The notes under the pieces: model-generated
Seen by the model: the letters and a program-made list of their open reading frames with translations, nothing else
Databases searched by the model: none
Told to the model about the DNA's origin: nothing
Part shown: positions 35,803 to 44,717 of the stretch, one piece after another
How positions within the stretch are numbered: position 1 is the first letter of the stretch
Layout of the letters: the number at the start of each line of letters is the position of its first letter
Position numbers and translations under genes: made by a program
DNA from: Nitrospirales bacterium
GTDB lineage: Bacteria; Nitrospirota; Nitrospiria; Nitrospirales; UBA8639
Length of the DNA stretch: 64,000 nucleotides
Direction of reading: 5' to 3'
NCBI GenBank assembly: GCA_021604005.1
Contig: BQIV01000026.1
Span: forward strand, 1-64,000

Positions 35803-36690
35803 GTGCCAGACTCCAATTCATTTTCTCCGGCAAACACGCTTGCTCTCTATAATCCAACTTCAGGACGGGGAGAAGCGCAACAACGAGCGGGAATTCTTGT
35901 CCAGCATCTTCTCTCTGCGGGGTATCATGTTGTACAGACACACACAATAAGTCGGGATGAAACGTGTCTGAGCAGGGTGGGAAGTGATTGGCAGTCTCTC
36001 ATTTGTATAGGAGGAGATGGCACGCTCTTTCAAGCGATAACAAAGATTTCATCATCGGCTGCAATTGCGTTTTATCCATCGGGGACCATCAATCTCTTCG
36101 CTCGAAGCTTATCTCTTCCCTGTTCAGTCGATGCTTGGTTACATATGTTATGTGAGGGCGTGACCCGTGATGTGTATTTTGGGCTGGCGAATGGCCGTTC
36201 TTTTGTGAGCGTGGGGTCAGTTGGTTTTGATGCGCGTGTGGTGGCACGCGTTTCCTTGCGGCTTAAGAGCTGGATTCATGAAGGAGCATATGGAGTACAG
36301 GCAATACGGGAGCTTCTACGATACAACTTTCCGCCATGCAATGTGTTCATCGATGGACGGAAAATTGAAGGGAAAATTTTAGGGGTCATTGTCGGAAAAG
36401 GTCCATATTTTGCTGGACGCCATCCGATATTGCCGGCGGCCAGTCAGTCCATCCCACGCCTATCCGTTGCCGTACTTCATGGAGAGCGTAGGCGTTGTCT
36501 CGTGCGCTATGCCTATGGTCTTGTCCGGGGTCATTTAGGTCAAATGGATGGTGTGAAAATGTATTCCGCTGAGCAGGTTGTCGTAGAGGGTTCTGGTGAA
36601 ACGGATGTTGAATTAGATGGTGAGCCGTTCGGGTTTACGCCTGTGACATTTACCGTAGAGCCAGTTCCCAGGAAAGTATTGGCGCCATGA
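35803..36690 (+). CDS. Diacylglycerol/lipid kinase family protein
   Basis: A 295-residue soluble protein with the diacylglycerol kinase catalytic domain: ALYNPTSGRG, the nucleotide-binding ICIGGDGTLFQAI and FYPSGTINLFAR, then VGSVGFDARVVARV and a C-terminal beta-rich VELDGEPFGFTP. Members phosphorylate diacylglycerol, other lipids or sphingoid bases, and substrate cannot be told from sequence. The start is GTG 35803 with GAGG upstream. It may serve phospholipid turnover beside the LTA-synthase-like and pgsA genes, which are on the opposite strand. Confidence 0.85.
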   Translation: MPDSNSFSPANTLALYNPTSGRGEAQQRAGILVQHLLSAGYHVVQTHTISRDETCLSRVGSDWQSLICIGGDGTLFQAITKISSSAAIAFYPSGTINLFARSLSLPCSVDAWLHMLCEGVTRDVYFGLANGRSFVSVGSVGFDARVVARVSLRLKSWIHEGAYGVQAIRELLRYNFPPCNVFIDGRKIEGKILGVIVGKGPYFAGRHPILPAASQSIPRLSVAVLHGERRRCLVRYAYGLVRGHLGQMDGVKMYSAEQVVVEGSGETDVELDGEPFGFTPVTFTVEPVPRKVLAP

Positions 36691-36711
36691 TCCTGTCTCT
36701 GTTCTTCTACT

Positions 36712-36806
36712 TATAGCTGTTTCAAACTACTTCCGCATGCTTGAAGTGAGTTATCGCGCGGGGTTAGTGATCGACCTCAGTTGGAACTTATTTGGATTCG
36801 CTCTAT
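36712..36806 (+). repeat. TATAGC-family interspersed repeat, copy D
   Basis: Begins TATAGCTGTTTCAAACTACT, contains CGCGCGGGGTTAGTG and ends TTTGGATTCGCTCTAT. It has the same length and end sequences as copy B and lies between convergent genes (lipid kinase and sulfatase). Confidence 0.7.
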
Positions 36807-36824
36807 TTCTCAAGAAGAGTCCGT

Positions 36825-38720
36825 TCAAATTTTTGTAAATGTTTTGTAATATTCATCAACTGAAGCCTTGAATTGAAGCATGTTGTGCCAAGCCTGGGAT
36901 TGTAGGTCTTGTGGCGCGTCGTTGATTCGATTCATGGTTTCGTATGGGTCGTTTCTTAGGTCAAATATCTCCGGTGCTTGACGACCATAGTGATAGATAA
37001 ATTTCCAGTTTCTCTGCCGTAATGCCAAACAGTAATTTGTATACCAACATGAAGAGACGACGTAATCATGACCTTCGGTTGTGAAGAGACTTTTGCCTGG
37101 CAATTTTCCTTGAATTTGCACTCCAAGTAATTCCAGTATAGTCGGCATGAGGTCAATGTGGTGCCGAAGACCTTTGTGTCTACCAATTGGCCCAAGCCAC
37201 AGAGGTCCATGGATGAGCAATGGGACACGGACGCCTTCTTCATACGGAACGACATCATGTTGTTTCCGATAATGCTCTCCAAATGCTTCGCCGTGGTCGC
37301 CCACAAATATCAAAACGGTATTGGCGAGCAGCCCCTTGTCTTGTAACCGTTCATACAGCCTACTCGCGAATCGATCTTGATAGGCAATGGCCTGCAGATA
37401 GCTAGAGAATTCCTTGTTGGGTGCCGGCCATTCTTCCATTCCCGGGACTTGATAGGGGTGATGTGTCGAAACTGTCAGGAGCGTTGCAAAAAATGGCTGA
37501 ACAGTGTGCGAGGCCATCCAATCGACTGTTGGCTCAATCATAGCCACTTCGTCTAGTCCGAAGTACCCCACCTCTTGATACCCTTCACTCAGGTGCTCCT
37601 GGAGTTTCCATGATTCAAAGCCTATATTCCTCAAAAGATCTGGACGATTTTCAAATTCCCCTTTGGCCGTTTGAAGGAACGTGGTTCGGTAACCCAATTC
37701 GTGAAGAAGGCGAGGAAGACATCGCAGGGGAAAGGCCGTTGTATCCGATTCACTAATTCTTTGTTGCAACTGTGGGTACATGCCGCATAAGAGCCCTGTC
37801 AAGGCTTTCGAGGTGTGTGGGACAGTTGTGTACACATTCTCAAACAGATGACCGTGCTGTGTAAGTGTGTCAAAAAACGGAGTATGCGCCTTTTCTTTTC
37901 CTGGGGCGTAGACAGTAAACACATCCGCTCGTGAAGATTCCATAACGAACAGAAGGATGTTTGGACGACGTGTTGGTTGCTGAGCAAGCAAGTGAGGAGG
38001 CTCATATATAGCTTGAGGTACTGCCTGTGTTTCAGCTTGCGCGATCTGTTGTGTGAAGAGAGGGAAGAAGAAGTCTACAAAGATCCTAGTCGAGAATGGT
38101 GTGCCCGTTCCTCCCGGGGGCTGAGAGAGCCCGATGAGAAATGGAGAGATGAGCATGGCCATCACGACGATGGCAGATTTCAGGTGAGTGTGAATGTAGG
38201 GTTTACGGGTGGCCTGCCATCCCAATAAAAAACATGACACGGCAATGACGATGCGTGTGAAAAGACCTGCATCGAAACCACTGCCGATGACGGACGAAAG
38301 TTCTCCCGCATGTTGCGTCGTATAGGAAATGAGGGAGATATCAATTTGTGTCCCTGTTTTCATAAGGAACTGATGTTCGACTATGGCGATGATGTAGAGG
38401 AATGCATGACTGCTATGAAAGATGATTCGGTGTGTTCGCTCTCCTAAGGATTGCAAGATGAATGCAAGTGTTACTAAAAAGACTTCCACGAGCAAAACCG
38501 TTCCGACTTCCGGTAGGAATGTGATTGCCCATTCTTTCATTCCAAGGTTGAGTTGAATGTATAAAATCTTTTCAAGCCGAAATGCGAAGAGCGTAATGAG
38601 AAGAAACAGTCCGTGACGATAGGCAAGAGAAATGAAAGGCGATATTTTCTTTATAAACATTGCTCTCTGATTCATGGTGGACTGGATGTAGCGTGCCAGA
38701 GAGAAATGGCCATTGGCCAT
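36825..38720 (-). CDS. LTA-synthase-type membrane sulfatase/phosphotransferase
   Basis: A 631-residue inner-membrane protein: about five transmembrane segments in the first 215 residues, then a periplasmic alkaline-phosphatase-superfamily domain. The latter shows FVMESSRADVF for the metal site, HTSKALTG with the nucleophilic threonine, STHHPYQVPG and FVGDHGEAFGEH. This is the architecture of lipoteichoic acid synthase, OpgB and related phosphoglycerol transferases that move head groups from phosphatidylglycerol. pgsA, which makes the phosphatidylglycerol precursor, lies 49 bases upstream on the same strand, supporting a phosphoglycerol-transfer role. The start is uncertain: several Met codons occur in the first 21 residues. 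Confidence 0.85.
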   Translation of the reverse strand: MANGHFSLARYIQSTMNQRAMFIKKISPFISLAYRHGLFLLITLFAFRLEKILYIQLNLGMKEWAITFLPEVGTVLLVEVFLVTLAFILQSLGERTHRIIFHSSHAFLYIIAIVEHQFLMKTGTQIDISLISYTTQHAGELSSVIGSGFDAGLFTRIVIAVSCFLLGWQATRKPYIHTHLKSAIVVMAMLISPFLIGLSQPPGGTGTPFSTRIFVDFFFPLFTQQIAQAETQAVPQAIYEPPHLLAQQPTRRPNILLFVMESSRADVFTVYAPGKEKAHTPFFDTLTQHGHLFENVYTTVPHTSKALTGLLCGMYPQLQQRISESDTTAFPLRCLPRLLHELGYRTTFLQTAKGEFENRPDLLRNIGFESWKLQEHLSEGYQEVGYFGLDEVAMIEPTVDWMASHTVQPFFATLLTVSTHHPYQVPGMEEWPAPNKEFSSYLQAIAYQDRFASRLYERLQDKGLLANTVLIFVGDHGEAFGEHYRKQHDVVPYEEGVRVPLLIHGPLWLGPIGRHKGLRHHIDLMPTILELLGVQIQGKLPGKSLFTTEGHDYVVSSCWYTNYCLALRQRNWKFIYHYGRQAPEIFDLRNDPYETMNRINDAPQDLQSQAWHNMLQFKASVDEYYKTFTKI

Positions 38721-38769
38721 GAATGCGAACTCTCAGATGATGAACCCGAATCGTGCGAAATCAGGCCGA

Positions 38770-39396
38770 TCATTTCTTGACAGTCCTACCTATTCCTATT
38801 TTTGGTAATACGGTCCAAAGATAATGAATGCCCGATACTACGCCAAGCATGAGGGACATGTAGAGAAGTGTGACCCCAAAACTGTGTAGTTCAAATGATT
38901 CGTACAATGGCAATATTGGGATTGAAAGCAACAGAATTCCGCATATTTGAAAAAACGTCTTTACTTTTCCCAGCGTATCGGCAGGTATGATCAAGCCTTC
39001 TGCTGCTGCCACCGCACGGAGTCCTGTCACGCTTAATTCTCTGGCAATGATAGCGAAGGCCAGCCATGCCTCAATCTGCTGGTATTGGACGAGTATCACG
39101 AGTCCAGCTGTGACGAGTAATTTGTCGGCTATGGGATCAAGCAGTTTGCCTAGTGTAGTCACTTGGCCGTATTTTCTTGCGAGATATCCATCGAAGAAGT
39201 CTGTTACCGCGGCTATGCCAAAAATGACGGCAGCAGCTAAAGAACGTGAGGTTGATGGTGAAGAAAATGAGGCAAGAAATATCGGAATTAACATGATGCG
39301 TGCACTGGTCAAGACATTCGGAATATTTAAGTTTGTCGGGCGAAGGGCGGGAGTTTGTATCTTAGGTTTTTCAAGCGTGCATTGGGTTATTTGCAT
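38770..39396 (-). CDS. pgsA: CDP-diacylglycerol--glycerol-3-phosphate 3-phosphatidyltransferase
   Basis: Integral membrane enzyme for the committed step of phosphatidylglycerol synthesis. The CDP-alcohol phosphotransferase signature is complete: DFFDGYLARKYG, then GKLLDPIADK, giving D-x2-DG-x2-AR...G-x3-D-x3-D. Also present are NIPNVLTSARI at the start of the domain and RELSVTGLR. About five hydrophobic segments follow. ATG 39396 gives 208 residues; a GTG three codons upstream (39405) is another possible start. The N terminus has an extra 20-residue hydrophilic segment. The sulfatase gene follows on the same strand. Confidence 0.92.
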   Translation of the reverse strand: MQITQCTLEKPKIQTPALRPTNLNIPNVLTSARIMLIPIFLASFSSPSTSRSLAAAVIFGIAAVTDFFDGYLARKYGQVTTLGKLLDPIADKLLVTAGLVILVQYQQIEAWLAFAIIARELSVTGLRAVAAAEGLIIPADTLGKVKTFFQICGILLLSIPILPLYESFELHSFGVTLLYMSLMLGVVSGIHYLWTVLPKIGIGRTVKK

Positions 39397-39828
39397 GATG
39401 GACACGCCATTCTGTCTATATAGAGTTTACGTGAAATCGTTGGTAGACGTGGTGATGGTATTGTCCTGTTTCTACGTTTATAGACGAAGTGAAAATATTA
39501 TTATATCTGGAATGTCGCATGTTCATTTCACATGAATGACTGTGAACGCAGCGAGTCAATTGTTGAATTATCGGTCGATATTCAATTTACTTGATAATCA
39601 CATGTTATGGTGTTCGTGCTGAGTTCTAGAAAAATAGCCGTGCAGGCTTATGATTCCATGGAGGGCTTTAGAGGAGTTGTTTGATCGATGTCTGATGATC
39701 GTCTCGGTATGGGCCAGTCGTGCTATCCCTCTACCGTTCCAAGGGCCAATCCTACGATCTGTAACATTCAGACGGGATAATCTTCACATTTGGATTTTGA
39801 ACGGGGAGTGGCGATAGACATGTTTATT
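39397..39828. other. Intergenic region upstream of pgsA
   Basis: About 430 bases with no gene I can support. The part nearest pgsA is AT-rich (around 39490-39510, AATATTATTATATC) and could contain its promoter on the minus strand. No hairpin-plus-U-tract terminator is visible for the di-CxxCH gene that would be read away from here. Confidence 0.35.
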
Positions 39829-41304
39829 CTATAAAAAAGTCGGTCTAGCCAGGTAGTCATGAATGTTTTCCCCTTCATATTCTAAGGCTTTGTCGGCTAA
39901 TGTCTTAAAATTTTTGGCAAGTTCTCGTAAAATTTTCCGTGTTTCTATGCTTTCAATGCCGGAAACAGGGGGCATCGAATTATCCTCAAACACTGCGACA
40001 AGCCGGTTTCTCGCTCCTAACGCATGCCCTGGAGAACTTAAGAGCTCTAATGTCCGCATTTCACCGACATTACTTGGACTATGACAAATCATGCAATTTT
40101 CACTGCGAAACCCTAAAGAAAGCTTCCAATACGCCTCATCCAGTTGTTTAACGTAGGGATTGTCTGGAGAAAAGATCGTGTCATAATTCGTTACTCTGGG
40201 CTGTAGTACGGTACTGTCAGAATTGTTCCACAGCCAGTCTCCATTCCATGTTCTATCTCGATAGGAAGGACGGGGGGTTCGCTTCTTAGCTGATCGAAAG
40301 GCTCCAATGACTTTTCCCCGTCTAATCAAAAGGATAAGTTCAGCACTTTCATTATATTTTTCCCACTTACTTTTCGCATGCCAGAAGGGATAGGGATATT
40401 CACCGTCTGGTAATTGATTTCGAAATTGGACTGGGAATCGATAGGCGAGGAGTTCACCGTCATGATCAACATGGTAGGAGCCTTCGAACATGAATAGCGA
40501 AAGATAGAGTTTTCGAAACAACAGTGGATTAAAACGAGTCACGTGAGTGTGGTAGGTTTTATAATCGCCAGGAGCTTTTTGCCCTCCCCAGAGAAATGGT
40601 TCATGCATCCTTGCCTTAAAAATCGATGATTGAGTCAGCGTGTCGGCACATAGGTTATGGGCCGTGCTATCACTCGGGTCGGATATGGGGCATGCGGCGA
40701 GAATGGTGTGTGCAAGTGTTTCTGCAAATGTATTGGATGTATCAATCTGGGGATCTTGATGTTTTTTTTCTACGGTCATTAATTCGGTCACTAAAGCTTC
40801 CGCGCCTTTTTCAGCCCATTCAAGGATAATATTTTCTTCATCGTCGTTTAACAAATTATAGGGCCGAGCGATACTGTATGCTAAGGGTGGCATCGCGTTC
40901 TCTTCTATCACTGACCGTAGCCTCAACACCATTTCCATTGTTGCGCCAAGCCGTCCTTGCGGTATTCCATTGGAAAAGTCAAAATGCCTTCTTCCTAATA
41001 AAATTTCATTTTCTGTGTAGGGTTTCGAGAGTAAATCTATGACAGGAATATAATAGAAAAATGGACGATCCTTTGTGTCGGTATGACAGGCAAAACATTT
41101 TTTTTTCAAAATTGGTTTTATATGTTCTTCAAATTGGGTAAAGGTTTCTTGTAATGAAGGCGATGCGCTTGCAACATTTTGAGGTATGGCAACACTGTCC
41201 TGAAAGTGACGTGCATAGAGTAGTGTCCAGGTTGATGCAATGATGGCAAGACTGCCTAGCAATATTTTTACTGTTTTGGACGTACGTTCCGTTTTAGGCT
41301 TCAT
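39829..41304 (-). CDS. Exported protein with two haem-binding CxxCH motifs
   Basis: A 491-residue protein with an N-terminal hydrophobic signal or anchor (ILLGSLAIIASTWTLLYA). It has two c-type haem sites: CFACHTD near residue 70, in a segment HIKPILKKKCFACH that looks like bacterial haem-binding/planctomycete-type cytochrome domains, and CMICHSP near residue 409. A long central region without recognised domain lies between, rich in Trp and aromatic residues. The protein is therefore probably a periplasmic di-haem cytochrome, perhaps an electron-transfer protein or oxidoreductase, but no partner gene is adjacent. Substrate and redox role are unknown. Confidence 0.75.
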   Translation of the reverse strand: MKPKTERTSKTVKILLGSLAIIASTWTLLYARHFQDSVAIPQNVASASPSLQETFTQFEEHIKPILKKKCFACHTDTKDRPFFYYIPVIDLLSKPYTENEILLGRRHFDFSNGIPQGRLGATMEMVLRLRSVIEENAMPPLAYSIARPYNLLNDDEENIILEWAEKGAEALVTELMTVEKKHQDPQIDTSNTFAETLAHTILAACPISDPSDSTAHNLCADTLTQSSIFKARMHEPFLWGGQKAPGDYKTYHTHVTRFNPLLFRKLYLSLFMFEGSYHVDHDGELLAYRFPVQFRNQLPDGEYPYPFWHAKSKWEKYNESAELILLIRRGKVIGAFRSAKKRTPRPSYRDRTWNGDWLWNNSDSTVLQPRVTNYDTIFSPDNPYVKQLDEAYWKLSLGFRSENCMICHSPSNVGEMRTLELLSSPGHALGARNRLVAVFEDNSMPPVSGIESIETRKILRELAKNFKTLADKALEYEGENIHDYLARPTFL

Positions 41305-41472
41305 GGCAATGTTGGGTGCATAAGATTATGGTCATTTTTTCGGCAGAATCTATCGGTATATTAAGGCTGAAGGCGATATTGGGATTGGGGGAAGCATGGG
41401 GGCTTCCTTGTTTCGGTCTCGATCTGGCGTATGTATTCGAACTTCTACTGTTGGGGCCAGGGTGTTGTCTCT

Positions 41473-42309
41473 CTATTTTGTTGAAGGCGTAGGTGGTACG
41501 GGGTACTGAGTCGTCTCCTGCCGAGATGGGTGAGGTAACGCATACACAAGCTCCTCTATAGTTGCTCGTGTGATTGGTGTAATACTACTTGCTGATTCAT
41601 GTTGAATGAACAATGCGCCACTTTCCTGCAGTCGAAATGATTGCCACTCAAATCCTTGTATATCGCGAAACTGGCCAGCATGTGCCACAATGATTTTATT
41701 GGTACCTTTCTGTGGCAAGGTGTAAATAAGTTTTCTGAAATTCTTGTCAGCTACCTCTTTCTCTTCCTTCGTCGTTAGGCCCATTTTCACGTACGATGTT
41801 TTTGTTCCTTGATAGTTGAGGTATGGGGCAATAACATCTATCCGTCCAAATGCTCGTTGAGCGGTTTCTTGCGTACGACAAGTCGGGCTTGAATAGACGG
41901 TGCCGATAGGGATCTTGGCTTTTTTAAAAACTTGTCCGAGCAGCCAAGCTTCGGCCTTGCCTTCCTCGGTGAGGCAGCTTCCCCTCTTGAACGTGGTAGA
42001 TGTTCCTCTTTCAAACTGTAAGGCGAATCGTTCAAAGGCTGAACGATTTTCTACATTTTTATCTCGTTCCGAATGTCGAATAAAGATCGTATATCCTCCT
42101 TGACGCAAGGCCGCGAAAATTTCAGAAGACATGCCTGCTGGCACAGGGGTTCCGGTAACGTTGATGTGTGAAACGATAGAAACAAAACGTAAAAATGTTT
42201 CTCGAAACTTTTCATCTGCAGAGATATGAACAGTTAATACCATGACGAAAGTTCCGACCATATAAATCAGAAATTTAACGGCACTTTTCCAGATTCCCCT
42301 AATAGTCAT
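41473..42309 (-). CDS. Membrane-anchored histidine phosphatase family protein
   Basis: A 278-residue protein with one N-terminal transmembrane segment (VKFLIYMVGTFVMVL) and a histidine-phosphatase domain outside or inside the membrane: IFIRHSERD carries the catalytic RH, YSSPTCRTQETAQRAFG the second Arg, and IIVAHAGQFRDI the second His. The usual RHG is RHS here, which is tolerated in the SixA-like and Ais-like branches. Ais-type proteins act on lipopolysaccharide, so an envelope role is possible. It stands upstream of the arabinose operon's 3' end with a 240-base gap that shows no supported gene. Confidence 0.8.
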   Translation of the reverse strand: MTIRGIWKSAVKFLIYMVGTFVMVLTVHISADEKFRETFLRFVSIVSHINVTGTPVPAGMSSEIFAALRQGGYTIFIRHSERDKNVENRSAFERFALQFERGTSTTFKRGSCLTEEGKAEAWLLGQVFKKAKIPIGTVYSSPTCRTQETAQRAFGRIDVIAPYLNYQGTKTSYVKMGLTTKEEKEVADKNFRKLIYTLPQKGTNKIIVAHAGQFRDIQGFEWQSFRLQESGALFIQHESASSITPITRATIEELVYALPHPSRQETTQYPVPPTPSTK

Positions 42310-42551
42310 CTCATTCTCCTGTGTTCACTGAGGCGACGCTTGCAACTGGGAACAGTTGCACCCGCATTGTCTGAGTATGTTCATTACAAGCCTGTGAGCT
42401 ATATGTTGGGGCAGATATGTTGTTAGCTTCATCAATCTATCTAAACACCCGTTCATCGTTTCGTGATTGCCACAGGTTCTCGTTGGCCAATTTTTCCGTG
42501 CAGTGAAAGTGGATCGTCTCAATCGTGTGATCGATTCTGTGTATGCAGTCT

Positions 42552-43286
42552 TCAAAACTTCAACTGTTTAAACATACATTCCGGGATGCTACGCAACAGC
42601 ATCATAATTGGTTGCCAAAACCAAGGCATGTAGACTTCATCTCTAGGGTTTTTTATGGCCTGGTGAATGTGTTTCCCGATGGTTTCCGATTTAGCGAATA
42701 ATAGGTTTTTTCTTATATAAGCCGTCATTGGTGTATCGACAAACCCCGGTTTAACGGTTAGTACTGACACGCCAGATTGTGTTAAGCGGTTTCGGAGGCC
42801 TTGTAAAAAGATCGTAACTGCGCCTTTCGCAGTCCCATAGACATAGTTACTTTGACGCCCACGATCTCCCGCAACGGATGAAATAACTGCAATCGTCCCC
42901 TTCCCCTGTTCCTCAAAATAATTACCTAAAATAGTTAGTAACGAAATCGTGCTAAGACAGTTTGTCGTCAGCTCTTGCATCGTCGTTGAAACGCTTTGTT
43001 CGCAGATTTGTTGATCGCTTAATGTTCCATGGGCAATGAGCACGGCATCGAGTCTTCCGAGCGTGTGAATGGCGGTGGTGATGAGATGCTCGTGTTGATC
43101 GAGAAGACAGAGATCGAGGGCCATCGCCTCGACCTGCTTGGCTCCGCGCACGAAGACGTCGCCTTGAATAGCTTGCAATTTTTCGAGATTTCGACCTGCA
43201 AGATAGAGTCGAGCGCCTTCCAACGCAAAGCACTTTGCGGTTTCTTGGGCGATAGATGATGTGGCTCCAATAATTAATATGTTCAT
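42552..43286 (-). CDS. dprE2: DprE2-like short-chain dehydrogenase
   Basis: SDR-fold reductase of 244 residues. It has an NAD-binding start MNILIIGATSSIAQETA, the LAGRNLEKL adenine-site segment, the AHGTLSD block and the catalytic YGTAK in NYVYGTAKGAV with an upstream Ser (AVISSVAG). In mycobacteria DprE2 reduces the 2'-keto intermediate made by DprE1, giving polyprenyl-phosphoryl-arabinofuranose. The ATG overlaps the DprE1-like stop by 4 bases (ATGA), which is why I prefer the DprE2 name over a generic SDR. Cytoplasmic or membrane-associated. Confidence 0.85.
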   Translation of the reverse strand: MNILIIGATSSIAQETAKCFALEGARLYLAGRNLEKLQAIQGDVFVRGAKQVEAMALDLCLLDQHEHLITTAIHTLGRLDAVLIAHGTLSDQQICEQSVSTTMQELTTNCLSTISLLTILGNYFEEQGKGTIAVISSVAGDRGRQSNYVYGTAKGAVTIFLQGLRNRLTQSGVSVLTVKPGFVDTPMTAYIRKNLLFAKSETIGKHIHQAIKNPRDEVYMPWFWQPIMMLLRSIPECMFKQLKF

Positions 43287-44710
43287 GCTTGATTCATGTT
43301 ATTGAATAATGAATGATGTGCGAATGCCTGCTCTTTCTCTGTTGCTAAAGAATAGGACTCGGACTTAGTCGAATGCTGTGGTGTCGTGTTGAGTCGTGTG
43401 ACGCGTCGCCAGAAACTTGATGAAAATTTGGGATCGCGTAACTGTTCAATTTTGTGCCAGGCTGGGAAGTAGGCTTGGAAGTCTTCACTTGACATATGCG
43501 CATCTTTAGCCGGATAGACGGCTCCGCCAGTTTCACGGACAAGACTGTCGAGCTTTGTAAGAAGCGTCAAGGTTTGCTCACCGAAGAATGGGAAGTCCAA
43601 AGCAAGGGTTGTTCCGGGTTTTGGAAATGACAGCAAACCAGGAGACTGGATTGCTCCAAAAGTCTTTATGACAGCGAGAAAAGAGCCTTGTTGGGATTGT
43701 TGAATGACGCTGAGCAGGTCACGAATGCCTTCTCGTTCATATCGGCTGGGAATGACGCATTGGTATTGGAGGAATCCTCTTGTGCCATAGAGTCTGTTCC
43801 AATGGAGGATGGTATCGAGTGGATAAAAAAACTTCTCGTAGGGTATACGTGCTTGTGTGAGCTGTCTGGGTTGCAAGTGGTAATAGACCCGATTGAATAT
43901 TTTTATCACTCCAGAATGTAGAACAGCGGATGGCAGGTGAAAAGGGACTGTCAGAGTAGTACGGCGAGGAATATGCGTGAGAGATTGTGCGTTGTCTGCA
44001 CAATGGTTTCCACGAATAAACACGCCTCGACCAGTGTGTTGTTGATTCGCCAAGCAATCGATCCAGCCCACGGTATATTCGAATGATGTGTTGGATTGAT
44101 TGCTAAGATCAAAAAATTCATCAAGTCCAGAAAATCTGATTCGTTCCTTGTCGATCAACGGACTGGTAATCGGCTTGAGTTGGATGTCCGCCCACACAAT
44201 AAGCCCGGTGAGCCCTAATCCGCCAATGGTTGCACGAAAGAGCTCGGAATGATGGTGAGGTGAACACGTGATGCGTTCGCCGGTGGAGCGGAGTAGTTCA
44301 ACGGTGCGTACGTGACACCCAAACGTTCCAGCCTTATGGTGGTTTTTCCCATGGACATCGTTTGCAATAGCACCTCCGATCGAAACATGTTTCGTGCCGG
44401 GTGTGACCGGTAAAAACCATCCCTGTGGGACAAAGTTGTCTAAAATATCTGCGAGCAGCACCCCGCCTTCGCATCGGAGCACGCCCGTGTCATGATCAAA
44501 AGAGATAAAACGTCTAAGACTGTGAGTCGTGAGGAGAGTTGCGCCATTATTCTGACAACTATCACCATAGCTTCGACCATTGCCGTATGGGAGGACAGAG
44601 GTCGTGCGCTCAGTCTGCGGTAATGCCTCATGCCGCCAACGAATCGGATGAACGTGTTGAGGATACGCTTTAGGATATGACCCCCACGATTGATGATTGT
44701 CTCTCATCAT
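43283..44710 (-). CDS. dprE1: DprE1-like FAD-dependent epimerase
   Basis: FAD-linked oxidoreductase (VAO/PCMH fold), about 475 residues. It matches mycobacterial decaprenylphosphoryl-ribose 2'-oxidase in block order: VLPYGNGRSYGDS, PVTPGTKHVSIGGAIANDVHGKNHH (given here in parts), GTFGCHVRTVELL and TIGGLGLTGLI. DprE1 oxidises the 2'-hydroxyl of polyprenyl-phosphoryl-ribose. Near the C terminus the segment reads LALDFP where M. tuberculosis DprE1 has ICVDFP, so the cysteine that benzothiazinones bind is an alanine here. The start ATG 44710 (or 44707) follows TGGAG; a longer frame reaches 44737 and would overlap the UbiA gene. Its stop overlaps the DprE2 start. Confidence 0.88.
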   Translation of the reverse strand: MMRDNHQSWGSYPKAYPQHVHPIRWRHEALPQTERTTSVLPYGNGRSYGDSCQNNGATLLTTHSLRRFISFDHDTGVLRCEGGVLLADILDNFVPQGWFLPVTPGTKHVSIGGAIANDVHGKNHHKAGTFGCHVRTVELLRSTGERITCSPHHHSELFRATIGGLGLTGLIVWADIQLKPITSPLIDKERIRFSGLDEFFDLSNQSNTSFEYTVGWIDCLANQQHTGRGVFIRGNHCADNAQSLTHIPRRTTLTVPFHLPSAVLHSGVIKIFNRVYYHLQPRQLTQARIPYEKFFYPLDTILHWNRLYGTRGFLQYQCVIPSRYEREGIRDLLSVIQQSQQGSFLAVIKTFGAIQSPGLLSFPKPGTTLALDFPFFGEQTLTLLTKLDSLVRETGGAVYPAKDAHMSSEDFQAYFPAWHKIEQLRDPKFSSSFWRRVTRLNTTPQHSTKSESYSLATEKEQAFAHHSLFNNMNQA

Positions 44711-44717
44711 GACTCCA

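Noticed and set aside
42325-42555. Frame of 76 codons overlapping the dprE2 stop on the minus strand
   Set aside because: TTG start, no ribosome site, cysteine-rich and unlike any protein; the ATGA-like overlap looks accidental.
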